Shown: positions 26,368-35,754, counted from the first letter of the stretch. The stretch: DNA of 41,873 bases from Rhodospirillales bacterium (GCA_026196105.1 JAPHRK010000014.1:1-41873), one strand, 5' to 3'. Numbers and translations: made by a program. Notes: generated by a model from the sequence alone, not told the origin.

Positions 26368-26396
26368 TTGATCGATTTTATAAATTTAGTTATATT
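26368..26396 (+). promoter_or_regulatory. Predicted peroxiredoxin promoter
   Basis: TTGATC (26368-26373) and TATATT (26391-26396) are separated by 17 bases. The weak -35 next to the OxyR site is the usual layout of an OxyR-activated promoter. Confidence 0.55.
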
Positions 26397-26458
26397 CTCC
26401 TCAGACGAACAAATAACCAATCATTTTAACCAAAATTGAAAATTCGAGGAGACATAGA

Positions 26459-26956
26459 ATGTTAAAAGCAGGCGATAAAGTACCATCAGTTACTTTCCAC
26501 ACCCGTCAAGATGGGGATTGGGTCGATGTGACCACCGACGAGATTTTTAATGGAAAAACTATTGTTGTTTTCGCCCTTCCTGGCGCATTTACTCCAACCT
26601 GTTCATCCACTCACCTCCCTGGTTACGTTGCTATGTCTGAGCAATTTGCCGCTGCTGGTGTTGATGATATTTACTGTCTATCAGTCAACGACTCTTTCGT
26701 CATGAACGCCTGGGCAAAAGACCAGCGTATTGATGATGAAGTTAAACTGATCCCTGATGGGGCTGGTGAGTTCTCAAAAGGCATGGGCCAATTAGTTAAC
26801 AAAGACGTCATCGGCTTCGGCAATCGCTCCTGGCGCTATTCCATGCTGGTTAAAGACGGTGTAATCGACAAAATGTTCATCGAAGATACCAACACCCCAG
26901 GTGATCCGTTTGAAGTTAGCGATGCCCAAACTATGATGGGTTATATTAAAGGGTAA
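26459..26956 (+). CDS. Peroxiredoxin (Prx5/AhpE-like, atypical 2-Cys or 1-Cys)
   Basis: This 165-residue thiol peroxidase reduces H2O2 and organic peroxides. The peroxidatic Cys48 lies in [20 protein letters not shown], the Prx5 hallmark. Another Cys (about 73) is in [10 protein letters not shown]. The body and C-terminus ([21 protein letters not shown]) follow the Prx5 family; there is no glutaredoxin fusion. The start at 26459 is preceded by GAGGAGA. It is transcribed divergently from oxyR under a likely OxyR-controlled promoter and ends at a strong terminator. Confidence 0.96.
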   Translation: MLKAGDKVPSVTFHTRQDGDWVDVTTDEIFNGKTIVVFALPGAFTPTCSSTHLPGYVAMSEQFAAAGVDDIYCLSVNDSFVMNAWAKDQRIDDEVKLIPDGAGEFSKGMGQLVNKDVIGFGNRSWRYSMLVKDGVIDKMFIEDTNTPGDPFEVSDAQTMMGYIKG

Positions 26957-26985
26957 GAACGAACGTACCTCTCTTTCCTTCTGCT

Positions 26986-27017
26986 AAAATGGTCGGGCAA
27001 GTCCCGGCCATTTTTTT
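26986..27017 (+). terminator. Rho-independent terminator after the peroxiredoxin gene
   Basis: A 12-bp stem (26986-26997 with 27003-27014, one G-T pair) closes a 5-base loop CAAGT and ends in seven T. It separates the core oxyR/peroxiredoxin locus from the AT-rich insert that follows. Confidence 0.9.
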
Positions 27018-27110
27018 GTGGCATTCATGTTTTCTAAAGATTAAAGGCAATCGGTATCCAAAAAGTGTTAAGTTGTATCGTTGGAAAATAATAGAAGGTG
27101 GTAGGTCGTC

Positions 27111-27533
27111 ATGAGAATTTGTGGAGTGGATATCAAATCGGATGAAGCGCGAATCACTCTCGTGGAATTTGGAGAAGGTGAAGTGCAAATAGTTCAGTCA
27201 CAAGTTAAAAAAATAAAGCTAGGTGACGATACCAATAGAGATAACTTAAGGTCATTTTTACAAACTTTTCAGGGTGTTGTTTCCGACAATGGGATCGACC
27301 GTATAGTTATCAAGAGTAGGCAAAAAAAAGGAAAAATGGCTGGAGGCGCTGTATCCTTTAAAATCGAAACATTAATACAGCTATTGGATGGTTGTGAAGT
27401 CGATTTTATTTCGCCTATCTCCATTTCCTCTTATATTAAAAAAAACCCGATGACGAAACCTATTGAATTGCTTGAGTATCAAAAGGATGCTTATTTTGCC
27501 GCAGTTATAAACTTTCTTCGAAACGGTGTTTAG
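27111..27533 (+). CDS. DUF3010 family protein (RNase H/RuvC-like fold suspected)
   Basis: This 140-residue protein closely fits the DUF3010 pattern: MRICGVDIKSDEARITLVEF at the start, LGDDTNRDNLRSFLQTF, then IDRIVIKSRQKKGKMAGGAVSFKIE, and a late YQKDAYFAAVINFL. The order of strands and helices and the acidic residues at Asp7 and near the end (Asp in KDAYF) suggest an RNase H-like fold, but the motif set is incomplete and catalysis is unproven. AAGGTGG precedes the ATG. The gene is followed 2 bp later by the kinase gene. Base use here is clearly more AT-rich by eye than in the flanking genes, suggesting acquisition. Known DUF3010 genes I recall are mainly gammaproteobacterial and of unknown function. 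Confidence 0.82.
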   Translation: MRICGVDIKSDEARITLVEFGEGEVQIVQSQVKKIKLGDDTNRDNLRSFLQTFQGVVSDNGIDRIVIKSRQKKGKMAGGAVSFKIETLIQLLDGCEVDFISPISISSYIKKNPMTKPIELLEYQKDAYFAAVINFLRNGV

Positions 27534-27535
27534 TT

Positions 27536-28651
27536 GTGATTGATATTGATCTTATTGATGCCGATGACGAAATTAAAAACTCACTTCGATCGTTGTCTTC
27601 AAAAATTAATTTTGAAGTTGAAGAAACCAAAGGGGCTAATGGTCATCTTTTCTTTGGGACGAATACGTTTCTCGGAAAACGTGTTGCTATAAAGTACTAT
27701 TATTGGGGAGAGGATAGGGAGACATATGCCGAACCAAAGCAATTGTCGGATCTTTCTTCCGAGTACATTGTAGAGATATTAGATGCGGGGCCAGTTGATG
27801 AAAATTGGGCGTATTTTATAACAGAGTATTGTGTAAACGGCGACCTAGAGAGTGCCATTGTACGCAATGACATAGGAAATACTCTAGCAATTGATTGGAC
27901 ATCGCAATTATTGAGCGGGTTAATTTATTTACATGCCAAAAATTACCTTCACAGAGATATTAAGCTATCCAATGTATTTTTGAATGGAGACAATGTTGTC
28001 CAAATAGGTGATTTTGGTTCAATAATATGCATTCCAAATGGAAGCAAAGAAATTCCCGCTTCGAATCAAACTTTAATGTATAGGCCTCCTGAGACTATCA
28101 CTGATAAGGTTTATAGTCAGGTTAGTGATGTTTATCAGGTTGGAGTGGTTTTATATCTTTTGTTAGGAGGAAGTTTATCCATTACCCAAACGGACTACCT
28201 AAGTGCAAAGCAATTGCGGGAATACAACGAGATTGGAGATATTGTCGATAGGCAATTATTTGCTGAACAGTGCATTGGTGAGTTAATTGCAAAAGGGAAG
28301 TTTTTGGATTATTCGAGTTTGCCTCCGTGGGTTTCAAATCGAATAAAACAACTGATAAAAAAGGCTACGAACAAAGATAGAAATAAACGATATAAAACGG
28401 CATCTGAGTTTCTCGCAGCATTACATGACTTGAAGCATCGAAATATCATGTGGGACTTTGATGAAGATGGCCTGCTAAGTACTGCAGGGTATAAGAAATT
28501 TAGTGTAGTGGAATGTGGAGATAATTTTAGAGTGAAAAAAAAGTTAAAAATGGCTGGCAGTTTGACAATTCCTTTTCGATGGGGACTCTTCAAGAAGTCA
28601 TCACGGAAGTGGAAGACAGGCTTTCCTAATTGTCAGCAAAGGATTACATAA
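27536..28651 (+). CDS. Ser/Thr protein kinase, C-terminus possibly frameshifted
   Basis: This Hanks-type kinase starts GTG at 27536. Its domain covers about residues 25-300. It has the VAIKYYYWG Lys, the catalytic loop YLHRDIKLSNVFL, the metal-binding GDFGS and an APE-like RPPET segment. The reading frame continues to 371 residues, but after residue 336 the tail (LKMAGSLTIPFRWGLFKKSSR...) is basic and without protein-like pattern. The change follows an A8-G run (28535-28543). Reading -1 from there gives VKNGWQFDNSFSMGTLQEV... to a stop at 28629 (364 residues), which looks much more natural. No transmembrane segment is visible. It is coupled to the DUF3010 gene. Its substrate is unknown; a regulatory or defence role is possible. 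Confidence 0.78.
   Translation: MIDIDLIDADDEIKNSLRSLSSKINFEVEETKGANGHLFFGTNTFLGKRVAIKYYYWGEDRETYAEPKQLSDLSSEYIVEILDAGPVDENWAYFITEYCVNGDLESAIVRNDIGNTLAIDWTSQLLSGLIYLHAKNYLHRDIKLSNVFLNGDNVVQIGDFGSIICIPNGSKEIPASNQTLMYRPPETITDKVYSQVSDVYQVGVVLYLLLGGSLSITQTDYLSAKQLREYNEIGDIVDRQLFAEQCIGELIAKGKFLDYSSLPPWVSNRIKQLIKKATNKDRNKRYKTASEFLAALHDLKHRNIMWDFDEDGLLSTAGYKKFSVVECGDNFRVKKKLKMAGSLTIPFRWGLFKKSSRKWKTGFPNCQQRIT
28537..28543 (+). other. Heptamer A AAA AAG in kinase frame: possible -1 slippery site or frameshift
   Basis: The zero-frame codons here are AAA AAA AAG, so the sequence A AAA AAG is in register for -1 slippage as at dnaX. GGAG lies about 16 bases upstream, farther than usual. I see no strong stem just downstream. 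A homopolymer indel is at least as likely. Confidence 0.5.
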
Positions 28652-28652
28652 T

Positions 28653-29507
28653 TTACTTAGGGTCTTGTGATCCACTCACACAGCGCTCAATACCTGATAA
28701 ATCTTTTTTGATTCCTATTTGGCTGTAGCCATTTTTTTGAAGCAATCCGCTCACATCTAGCGCTTGATGAATGCCAACCTCAAAGACTAACAAGCCGTTT
28801 GGTTTTAAAAACTGTATGGCCTGTTCAGGGATTTCTTTGTAGCAATCTAGCCCATCTTCCCCTCCGAACAATGCCATATGGGGTTCGTGATCGGCGACTT
28901 CGGGTTCTAGGTTTGCTTTATCCGCTTTGGGAATATAGGGGGGGTTGGAGATTATGATGTTGAATTCTCCGGTGGCTCCCTCAAACCAACTTCCTTGCTT
29001 GAATGTAGCACGACCTTCTAGGCCCAAGGATTGGGCATTCTCTATTGCAACAAGTAAGGCTTCTTCACTTAAATCCACGCCGACTCCGCTTGCGTGGGGG
29101 AATTCGCTGAGGAGGGATAGGAGGAGGCAACCGGTGCCGGTACCTAGATCGAGGATGCGAAGTTTTTCGGTTTTGTCCTCGATCCGTTCAAGGACGGCCT
29201 CAATCAGGGTTTCGCTGTCTGGTCGCGGGGTTAGGGTGTGTTTGTTAACTTTGAAAGCCAGACCCCAGAATTCTTTTTCGCCAAAGATATGGGATATGGG
29301 CTCGCGGTTTGCGCGTCGGTGCACAGCTTGATCAAAAGAAGGAATAGTGTCCTTGGGTACTTCTAAATCTGGGCGGCCTAAGACTTTTGCCATATCCACA
29401 TCAAAAAAATGACAGGCTAGAAGTTGAGCTTCACGTCGTGGGTTATCAATATTTGCTTCTTGAAGCTTTGTGGTGGCTTCAGAGATCAATGTGCCTAAGG
29501 CACTCAT
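28653..29507 (-). CDS. prmC: Release factor glutamine methyltransferase PrmC
   Basis: PrmC methylates the GGQ glutamine of release factors with SAM. The 284-residue protein has the SAM-binding motif [16 protein letters not shown] and the catalytic NPPY motif in [14 protein letters not shown]. The helical N-terminal region contains LLACHFFDV, and [25 protein letters not shown] is also present. Its start overlaps the prfA stop by 4 bases, pairing it with its substrate RF1. Its stop is one base from the end of the kinase gene. Confidence 0.96.
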   Translation of the reverse strand: MSALGTLISEATTKLQEANIDNPRREAQLLACHFFDVDMAKVLGRPDLEVPKDTIPSFDQAVHRRANREPISHIFGEKEFWGLAFKVNKHTLTPRPDSETLIEAVLERIEDKTEKLRILDLGTGTGCLLLSLLSEFPHASGVGVDLSEEALLVAIENAQSLGLEGRATFKQGSWFEGATGEFNIIISNPPYIPKADKANLEPEVADHEPHMALFGGEDGLDCYKEIPEQAIQFLKPNGLLVFEVGIHQALDVSGLLQKNGYSQIGIKKDLSGIERCVSGSQDPK

Positions 29508-30574
29508 GCGATTTCGGCAAGGAGGGCCGCTTGTTCTTCAGCTGTTAGAGCATCAACGATTTCATCGATGTCGCCTTCCATGATCTTGTCGATTTTATAG
29601 AGAGTGAGGTTGATGCGGTGATCTGTTACCCGGCCTTGGGGGAAATTGTAGGTACGGATACGCTCTGAGCGATCCCCAGACCCGACTTGGCTTTTGCGAG
29701 ACTCTGCTCGCTCAGCATCCAATGTGGCGCGTTCATGGTCATAAAGCCTAGCGCGCAGCATCTTCATGGCTTGGTCTTTGTTTTTGTGTTGGGATTTATT
29801 GTCCTGACATTGTGCAACAATGCCTGAGGGCAAGTGAGTGACCCGTACTGCACTGTCCGTGGTGTTAACGTGCTGACCACCTGCACCTTGGGAACGGTAG
29901 GTATCAATGCGCAAATCTTTGGCATCGATTTTAATGTCGACATCTTCGACTTCTGGCAAAACAGCGACGGTAGCAGCAGAGGTGTGAATGCGGCCTCCTG
30001 ATTCAGTTTCAGGGACCCTTTGTACCCGGTGGACACCGGATTCATATTTCAACCGGGCAAACACCCCTTTGCCGGTGATGGAGGCGGTGACCTCTTTCAT
30101 GCCGCCGATGCCTGTGTCGTTACTGTCCAAGATTTCAATTTTCCAGCCTTGGTTATCGGCATAGCGTTGATACATAGAAAACAGGTTGGCTGCAAAAAGG
30201 GCGGCTTCTTCTCCGCCAGTGCCGGCACGAATTTCGAGTATAGCGTTTTTGGTATCGTCTTTGTCTTTGGGCAGTAGGGCGACCTGAATGTCTCGTTCCA
30301 AAGTTGGAAGCTTTTCTTTAAGGTCGCGGAATTCTTGTTCCGCCATTTCCTTCATCTCCCCGTCTCCGTCGGGGTCGGTCATCATCTCGGCAAGGTCTTG
30401 CATTTCGCTTTGGGCGTTACGGAGTTCTTCAATACGCGCCACAATTGGATCAAGATCAGATAATTCGGTGGAGAGTTTTACAATGTCATCGGAGGAAAGG
30501 TCACCAGAGGAGAGAAGGTGTTTTAACTCTTCGGCGCGTACGGTTACGCGGTCCAGTTTTTCGTTGAAACTCAC
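29504..30574 (-). CDS. prfA: Peptide chain release factor 1
   Basis: RF1 terminates translation at UAA and UAG. The 356-residue protein carries the catalytic loop [24 protein letters not shown] (GGQ at about residues 230-232) and the segment [26 protein letters not shown]. The anticodon-like codon-recognition region, [16 protein letters not shown], lies between these. The C-terminal region [30 protein letters not shown] is standard. It overlaps hemA at its 5' end and prmC at its 3' end by 4 bases each. Confidence 0.97.
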   Translation of the reverse strand: MSFNEKLDRVTVRAEELKHLLSSGDLSSDDIVKLSTELSDLDPIVARIEELRNAQSEMQDLAEMMTDPDGDGEMKEMAEQEFRDLKEKLPTLERDIQVALLPKDKDDTKNAILEIRAGTGGEEAALFAANLFSMYQRYADNQGWKIEILDSNDTGIGGMKEVTASITGKGVFARLKYESGVHRVQRVPETESGGRIHTSAATVAVLPEVEDVDIKIDAKDLRIDTYRSQGAGGQHVNTTDSAVRVTHLPSGIVAQCQDNKSQHKNKDQAMKMLRARLYDHERATLDAERAESRKSQVGSGDRSERIRTYNFPQGRVTDHRINLTLYKIDKIMEGDIDEIVDALTAEEQAALLAEIA

Positions 30575-31875
30575 TTAGTGTCTCCTCCGTCTAGGCGGAA
30601 TAGATGTTTAATAATTTTTTCGGTTTGGTCCCAATCACCTTCAATGCTTGAAGGTTTGTTCCCTTGGTTTTTTTGCGAAGCCATTTGGCGCATGATTTCT
30701 GAAGGGTTGTGGAGTAAACGATTAACCAACAGCCTCGTTGCTTCGTCTGCTTGTCTGTTGCCGTCAACTGAATCTAAAACGGCTTGGCGTTCCATCTCAA
30801 AATAATCACGCAAGCTGGTTAGGGCCGGAATAGCAACCCGAGCGGCACGCCCTTTAACAAAGTTACTGGTCTCAGTCGCTAAAATTTCATTGGCAACTTT
30901 GGCTTCACCCTCACGGGAGGCCCGACCTTCCATAGCAACTTTCTCAAGATCGTTGAGATCATAAAGAAAAGCAGCGTCTAGCTTAACGATAGAAGGATCA
31001 ACATCTCCAGGGATACCAGTATCAACCAGGAAAATCGGTTTGCGTTTTCTCTTTTTAATGGCGTCTTTGATCATCTCAAAGGTTACCACTTGGCGACGCT
31101 TATTAAGCGAGGTCAAAACGATGTCGGCTTCAGCGATAGCTTCGTTGAGATCTTCAAATTCAACTACATGACATTCGAGTTTCCGCGCAAGACTTTCTGC
31201 CCGTGGGAGTGTTGGATGAGTGACTGAGAGCTTGCCAATATTTGCAAGCTTAAGGGCATCGCCGGCCAGTTCGCCCATTTCCCCGCCACCTACGAGAAGG
31301 GCAACGCAGCGGGAGAGGTCACCATGCAGATTTTTAGCAATTTGAATGGTGGCAGAAGCAATCGATACCGGACCTTCGCCAATCTTGGTTTCTGTCCTGA
31401 CCCGCTTGGCTGTGGCGTAGGCTGCTTGGAGAAGGGTTTCCATCTCCGTGCCAATCATATTGTTTTCTTTGGATAGCTTATGACTGTCCTTAACTTGCCC
31501 AAGAACTTGAGGTTCGCCAATGATAAGGCTGTCTAGAGAGGAAGCGACAGCGAATATGTGTCGGATCGCTTCATCACCGTGGAATTGATAAACCTCACCT
31601 GAAAGGTTGGAGGTTGAAACCCCGGCCTGTTCAGCCATCACTTCCATTATTTTTTGTGCAGAATTTTCCCCTGTTGGATCAATCGCCTGGATTTCCACAC
31701 GGTCACAGGTGGAAAGGATTTGAGCTTGCTCGAATCCCTTACCACGCAATTTTTCTAAAAAGCGGGGAACCAAGGGGTCTTCAACAAAAAGAGCATCACG
31801 CAAGGCAAGGGAGCTGGAGCGATGATTTGCGCCAACGACCAGTGGTCTGCCTTTTGCGGGAGCTAAAACACTCAT
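30571..31875 (-). CDS. hemA: Glutamyl-tRNA reductase (C5 pathway of tetrapyrrole synthesis)
   Basis: This enzyme reduces glutamyl-tRNA to glutamate-1-semialdehyde. The 434-residue protein has the catalytic Cys in LSTCDRVEI (Asp where Asn is usual), [21 protein letters not shown], the NADPH-binding Rossmann stretch [17 protein letters not shown], and the C-terminal dimerisation region [15 protein letters not shown]. It sits between hisS and prfA, overlapping prfA by 4 bases. Most alphaproteobacteria instead make 5-aminolevulinate with a single ALA synthase, so a hemA of this type is uncommon for the class. The neighbours are otherwise the alphaproteobacterial hisS-prfA-prmC set. Confidence 0.95.
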   Translation of the reverse strand: MSVLAPAKGRPLVVGANHRSSSLALRDALFVEDPLVPRFLEKLRGKGFEQAQILSTCDRVEIQAIDPTGENSAQKIMEVMAEQAGVSTSNLSGEVYQFHGDEAIRHIFAVASSLDSLIIGEPQVLGQVKDSHKLSKENNMIGTEMETLLQAAYATAKRVRTETKIGEGPVSIASATIQIAKNLHGDLSRCVALLVGGGEMGELAGDALKLANIGKLSVTHPTLPRAESLARKLECHVVEFEDLNEAIAEADIVLTSLNKRRQVVTFEMIKDAIKKRKRKPIFLVDTGIPGDVDPSIVKLDAAFLYDLNDLEKVAMEGRASREGEAKVANEILATETSNFVKGRAARVAIPALTSLRDYFEMERQAVLDSVDGNRQADEATRLLVNRLLHNPSEIMRQMASQKNQGNKPSSIEGDWDQTEKIIKHLFRLDGGDTK

Positions 31876-31886
31876 CTATGGATTAC

Positions 31887-33134
31887 CTAACGATATACTG
31901 CCAAGTGGTCTGCTAACTTTTCTAGCGGAATTTCCACCTGTTCACCAGACACCATATCACGAACCGTCGCTGCATTGCGTGCCAGTTCGTCGTCACCCAA
32001 AATAATTGCGGCTTTTGTGTTGAGTTTATTGGCTCTTTGCAGGCGTTTTTTCAGATTACCTGTGAAGCCGTAATCAACGATATATCCTTCTTTGCGCAAA
32101 GCATGAGCAATTGACGGAGCCTGCTTTTTGCCTTCATCGCCTTGAGGGATAACGGAGATAGGTTGAGGTTTTTCTGCGGCATCCTCTGCAATCATCATCG
32201 CTAGGCGCTCAACACCGGCGGCCCAGCCAATCCCAGAAGTTTGTGGCCCACCCATTTGTTTGATCAAGCCATCATAACGCCCACCAGCAAGCACAGTTCC
32301 CTGAGCGCCAAGTGTCGTCGTGGTGAATTCAAAAGCGGTATGGCAGTAGTAATCCAAGCCACGAACCAAGCAGGGGCTGATTTCATAGGCAACGCCTAAT
32401 TGCTCTAAGCCAGCTTTAAGTTCCTCAAAGAAAATACGAGAAGATTCGTTTAGACTGTCCCCAAGCAAAGGTGCATTAGCGATGATCTCACGGTCTCCTT
32501 CATCTTTAGAATCCAAAATCCGCATGGGATTTCTGTCTAGTCGATTGAGACTGTCTTCAGAAAGTTTATCTTTGTAAGCCGAAAGATATTCTACCAGCGT
32601 ATTGTGATAGGCATCTCGGCTTTCTCTGTCACCTAAAGAATTGAGTTCAAGTTTGATGTCGTTACCAAGGCCGAGCTCTTCAAGGAAATGAGCACCAAGT
32701 GCAATGACTTCAATATCTGCTTGAACTGTATCAATACCGAGTATTTCTGCCCCAACTTGGTGGAACTGACGCTGGCGCCCTTTCTGGGGGCGCTCATAAC
32801 GGAACATAGGGCCACGATAGAATAGTTTGAGGGGGAGACTTTGGCTGAGGCCGTTAGAAATGAAAGCCCGAGCGACACCTGCGGTTCCTTCTGGACGCAA
32901 AGTCAGGAGGTTTTCGCTGCGGTCCTCAAAGGTGTACATCTCTTTTGTGACAATATCCGATGTTTCACCCAAGGTGCGAGCAAAGACATTGGTGAATTCA
33001 AAGATCGGTGTCGCGATTTCGCCAAAGCCGTAACGGGCAGAAATCTCCTGTGCTTTGTCTTGGACAAAACGATGACGGATCATTTCTTCCGGTAAAATAT
33101 CATGGGTTCCGCGAACCGGCTTCAAAGCTGACAT
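31887..33134 (-). CDS. hisS: Histidyl-tRNA synthetase
   Basis: This class II synthetase charges tRNA-His. The 415-residue length is normal. Motif 2 appears in LKLFYRGPMFRYERPQKGRQRQFHQVGAEILG. The histidine-specific GLDYYCHTAFEF lies further on, with the active-site segment LAGGRYDGLIKQMGG and motif 3 in GWAAGVERLAM. The C-terminal anticodon-binding domain (DEGKKQAPSIAHALRKEGYIVDYG) is present. The gene lies 34 bp after ispG and 11 bp before hemA. Confidence 0.97.
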   Translation of the reverse strand: MSALKPVRGTHDILPEEMIRHRFVQDKAQEISARYGFGEIATPIFEFTNVFARTLGETSDIVTKEMYTFEDRSENLLTLRPEGTAGVARAFISNGLSQSLPLKLFYRGPMFRYERPQKGRQRQFHQVGAEILGIDTVQADIEVIALGAHFLEELGLGNDIKLELNSLGDRESRDAYHNTLVEYLSAYKDKLSEDSLNRLDRNPMRILDSKDEGDREIIANAPLLGDSLNESSRIFFEELKAGLEQLGVAYEISPCLVRGLDYYCHTAFEFTTTTLGAQGTVLAGGRYDGLIKQMGGPQTSGIGWAAGVERLAMMIAEDAAEKPQPISVIPQGDEGKKQAPSIAHALRKEGYIVDYGFTGNLKKRLQRANKLNTKAAIILGDDELARNAATVRDMVSGEQVEIPLEKLADHLAVYR

Positions 33135-33168
33135 TCTCTAATTCTCTTTCTACCAAATTTTTCTTTAA

Positions 33169-34284
33169 TCAGTTTTCGCTTTTTACAGCCGCAGCGTCAA
33201 TTTCTGCAGCTTTTTTTTCTACTTCTGCAACGATATGGTCCACTAACTTATCGTTATCCACGTTATGGTCTGCAATGCCATTAATGTAAACCTTATGATT
33301 ACCCCCGCCGCCACCTGTCAGACCAACATCACTCTCTTTTGCTTCTCCTGGCCCATTGACCACACAGCCAATGATCGAAAGGGTCATAGGGGTGCGGATG
33401 TGAGCCATGCGATCTTCAAGTACAGCAACGGTTTTAACCACGTCAAATCCCTGTCGGGCACATGAAGGACATGAAACAACGCGTACGCCGCGGTGACGTA
33501 AATCGAGTGCTTTTAAGATATCAAAGCCGACTTTGATTTCTTCGACCGGATCAGCAGAGAGGGAAACCCTTAAAGTGTCTCCGATGCCATCCATCAATAA
33601 GGCGCCAAGCCCAATGGACGAGACCACTGTGCCGCTGCGCACCCCTCCGGCTTCTGTAATACCTAAGTGAAGCGGATAATCACAAATTTTTGCGAGTTGG
33701 CGGTAGGCCTCAATGGCCATGAAGACGTCAGAGGCTTTCACACTGATTTTGAAGTTGGTGAAGTTATTGTCTTCAAGGATTTTCGCATGATTTAGAGCAC
33801 TCTCGACCATCGCTTCCGGGCAAGGTTCAGGGTATTTTTCTAACAGTTCACGCTCAAGACTGCCGGCGTTAACGCCGATGCGGATGGAACAATTATGATC
33901 GACTGCAGCTTTAACGACTTCCGCAACTCGTTCTGAAGAGCCAATATTGCCAGGGTTAATGCGCAAGCAGGCTGCGCCTGCTTCAGCTGCTTCAATTGCC
34001 CGTTTATAGTGGAAATGAATGTCGGCGATGATTGGAACGCTTACTTGATCAATAATATGCTTGAGAGCTTCTGTTGATTCTTCATCAGGGCAGGAGATTC
34101 GCACCATATCCGCGCCAGCTTCTTCCAAAGCGTGCACCTGGGCAACGGTGGCGGCAACGTCAGTCGTCAATGTGTTGGTCATGGACTGAACGCTAATTTG
34201 TGCATCGCCTCCGACTGGCACATCCCCAACAAAAATTTGCTGGCTTTTTCGACGGTTTATTTGACGATAGGGTCTTGCTGTCAT
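33169..34284 (-). CDS. ispG: 4-Hydroxy-3-methylbut-2-enyl diphosphate synthase IspG (GcpE)
   Basis: IspG carries out the penultimate step of the MEP isoprenoid pathway. The 371-residue protein has the GcpE start [19 protein letters not shown]. The TIM-barrel segment [30 protein letters not shown] follows. The Fe-S binding cysteines are in [11 protein letters not shown] and [17 protein letters not shown]. It is downstream of rodZ in the usual alphaproteobacterial order. Confidence 0.97.
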   Translation of the reverse strand: MTARPYRQINRRKSQQIFVGDVPVGGDAQISVQSMTNTLTTDVAATVAQVHALEEAGADMVRISCPDEESTEALKHIIDQVSVPIIADIHFHYKRAIEAAEAGAACLRINPGNIGSSERVAEVVKAAVDHNCSIRIGVNAGSLERELLEKYPEPCPEAMVESALNHAKILEDNNFTNFKISVKASDVFMAIEAYRQLAKICDYPLHLGITEAGGVRSGTVVSSIGLGALLMDGIGDTLRVSLSADPVEEIKVGFDILKALDLRHRGVRVVSCPSCARQGFDVVKTVAVLEDRMAHIRTPMTLSIIGCVVNGPGEAKESDVGLTGGGGGNHKVYINGIADHNVDNDKLVDHIVAEVEKKAAEIDAAAVKSEN

Positions 34285-34377
34285 GGGTTATCAACCACCT
34301 TTAAACGAACTTTACGCGTGGAGGCGGGTTATAAAGCAAAACCTTCGGTCTTAGAAGTCACGTTTTAGCTATTTGGA

Positions 34378-35721
34378 TTATTCCCCAACAGCACTTCCGT
34401 CTAAGAGTTTAACAGGGTCTAAAACAACACTTCGCCGAACAGCGCCAAAGTCACCAATTGAGGGGACAGATTTGCCATCTACTATAATATCTAGGGCTCC
34501 AGCGTTGCTGGTCAATAAGACCAACCCTTTTTTATTTGGAACCCGGTAGCTATCACCCGGGCGAAGAAGGCGGGTTAAGAGCATTTTATTTTCTTCATCA
34601 TCGCGAATTTGAATCCAACTGGCAGTCTTAGCCTTGACTAAAATACGTGACCCATCCGTTGAAAGGGGTTCTTCTTTCGGCTTGGCAGGAGGTTCTATGA
34701 CGGGTTCTTGCTTTTTCTCTACAGGTTCTTTTTTAACTTCAACTGGAGCTGGGGCGGGAGTTTCAGCAACTTCCTCTTCAACCTCCTCAGTTTCTGGCTC
34801 TGGAACTGCTTCTTGTACTGGAGCCGTTTCCACAACTTCAGGTTTTTTAACAGGTTCAGGCGTTTTTTCGGGAGATGCAACAGGTTCAACAGGTTCTAGT
34901 TTTTTTGCTAGTTCTTCAGGCGGGGTGTCTTGGAGTTGGCTGGAGGCAGTATTTTCAGTAGGAGTAGGTTGTTCAGCAACAGGTTCAGATTCAACCTCCA
35001 CTTTTTCAACTTCAGGCTCAACTTTATCCTTTTCAGCTTCAGTAGGCTCTGTGGTTTCTATAACTTCTTCTTTTTCTTCAGTAGAAATAGTCTCAGATAC
35101 GGTTTCTTGTGTTTCAGTTGCTTCAGTGCCTTCGTCAGCTGTTTCAGCGTTGCTTTCTTCAGAGGCTTTCGTGGTTTCCTCTTCTACTTTTTCCTCGGTA
35201 ACTGCAGTTTGTTCGGCAATTTTATCACCTTTGCTTGGTAGCAAAGAAGCCAATCGTTCAGGAAGAGAAGGAACTTTTTCTGCAGAAGTGTTGCCTCCTT
35301 CTGTTATGAAATACCAGCCCCCATACGCCATAAGAGCGGCAATTGTGCTAAGGAGAAGAATTGCCCCGCCTGGAACGCTCCGCTCGGTAACGGGAACAGG
35401 AAAAACCAAGTCTGGGCGGTTTTCTATGTCGGCATATTCATCTTTAAACCGGCGGACCACCTCACCACTATCAAGCCCGAGATATTCTGAGTAAGCACGA
35501 ACAAACCCAACGGCATAAGCCGTACCAGGCAAATCTTCGTACCTAGTTGCTTCAATAGCTTCTAGATAAACTCGACGAATCCTTAAGTTATGAGAAACAT
35601 CTCGCAGGTCTTCCCCGATCCGCAAACGTGACGCTCTTAATAAGGCACCGACGCCTTGCTTCTCACTTTGACTATTGTCTTTGCTTTCAATTGCCACGGT
35701 TGGCTTTCCCCTATGGCTCAT
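34378..35721 (-). CDS. rodZ: RodZ-like cytoskeletal protein (HTH, one membrane segment, DUF4115)
   Basis: RodZ links MreB to the cell-wall machinery. The 447-residue protein has an N-terminal cytoplasmic HTH_25 domain (LLRASRLRIGEDLRDVSHNLRIRRVYLEAIEATRYEDLPG, about residues 27-66) continuing to ~90. One membrane segment is near 114-134 (AILLLSTIAALMAYGGWYFI). A very long acidic and Pro/Thr/Ser-rich periplasmic linker spans about 145-335. The C-terminal DUF4115 domain (TASWIQIRDDEENKMLLTRLLRPGDSYRVPNKKG) follows. The linker's repeated Glu/Val/Pro codons generate a large antisense shadow frame that is not a gene. It is first in the operon leading to ispG. Confidence 0.9.
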   Translation of the reverse strand: MSHRGKPTVAIESKDNSQSEKQGVGALLRASRLRIGEDLRDVSHNLRIRRVYLEAIEATRYEDLPGTAYAVGFVRAYSEYLGLDSGEVVRRFKDEYADIENRPDLVFPVPVTERSVPGGAILLLSTIAALMAYGGWYFITEGGNTSAEKVPSLPERLASLLPSKGDKIAEQTAVTEEKVEEETTKASEESNAETADEGTEATETQETVSETISTEEKEEVIETTEPTEAEKDKVEPEVEKVEVESEPVAEQPTPTENTASSQLQDTPPEELAKKLEPVEPVASPEKTPEPVKKPEVVETAPVQEAVPEPETEEVEEEVAETPAPAPVEVKKEPVEKKQEPVIEPPAKPKEEPLSTDGSRILVKAKTASWIQIRDDEENKMLLTRLLRPGDSYRVPNKKGLVLLTSNAGALDIIVDGKSVPSIGDFGAVRRSVVLDPVKLLDGSAVGE

Positions 35722-35754
35722 TAAAGAGCCGTGATATCCGCCCCCAAATAGCCG

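Noticed and set aside
28543-28629. Independent small gene in the -1 frame after the kinase A8 run
   Set aside because: There is no start or ribosome-binding site for a separate gene; the frame makes sense only as a continuation of the kinase.
34634-35494. 286-codon Ser/Thr/Gly-rich frame on the plus strand
   Set aside because: It is antisense to the low-complexity Glu/Pro linker of RodZ, whose repeated codons create the long open frame.
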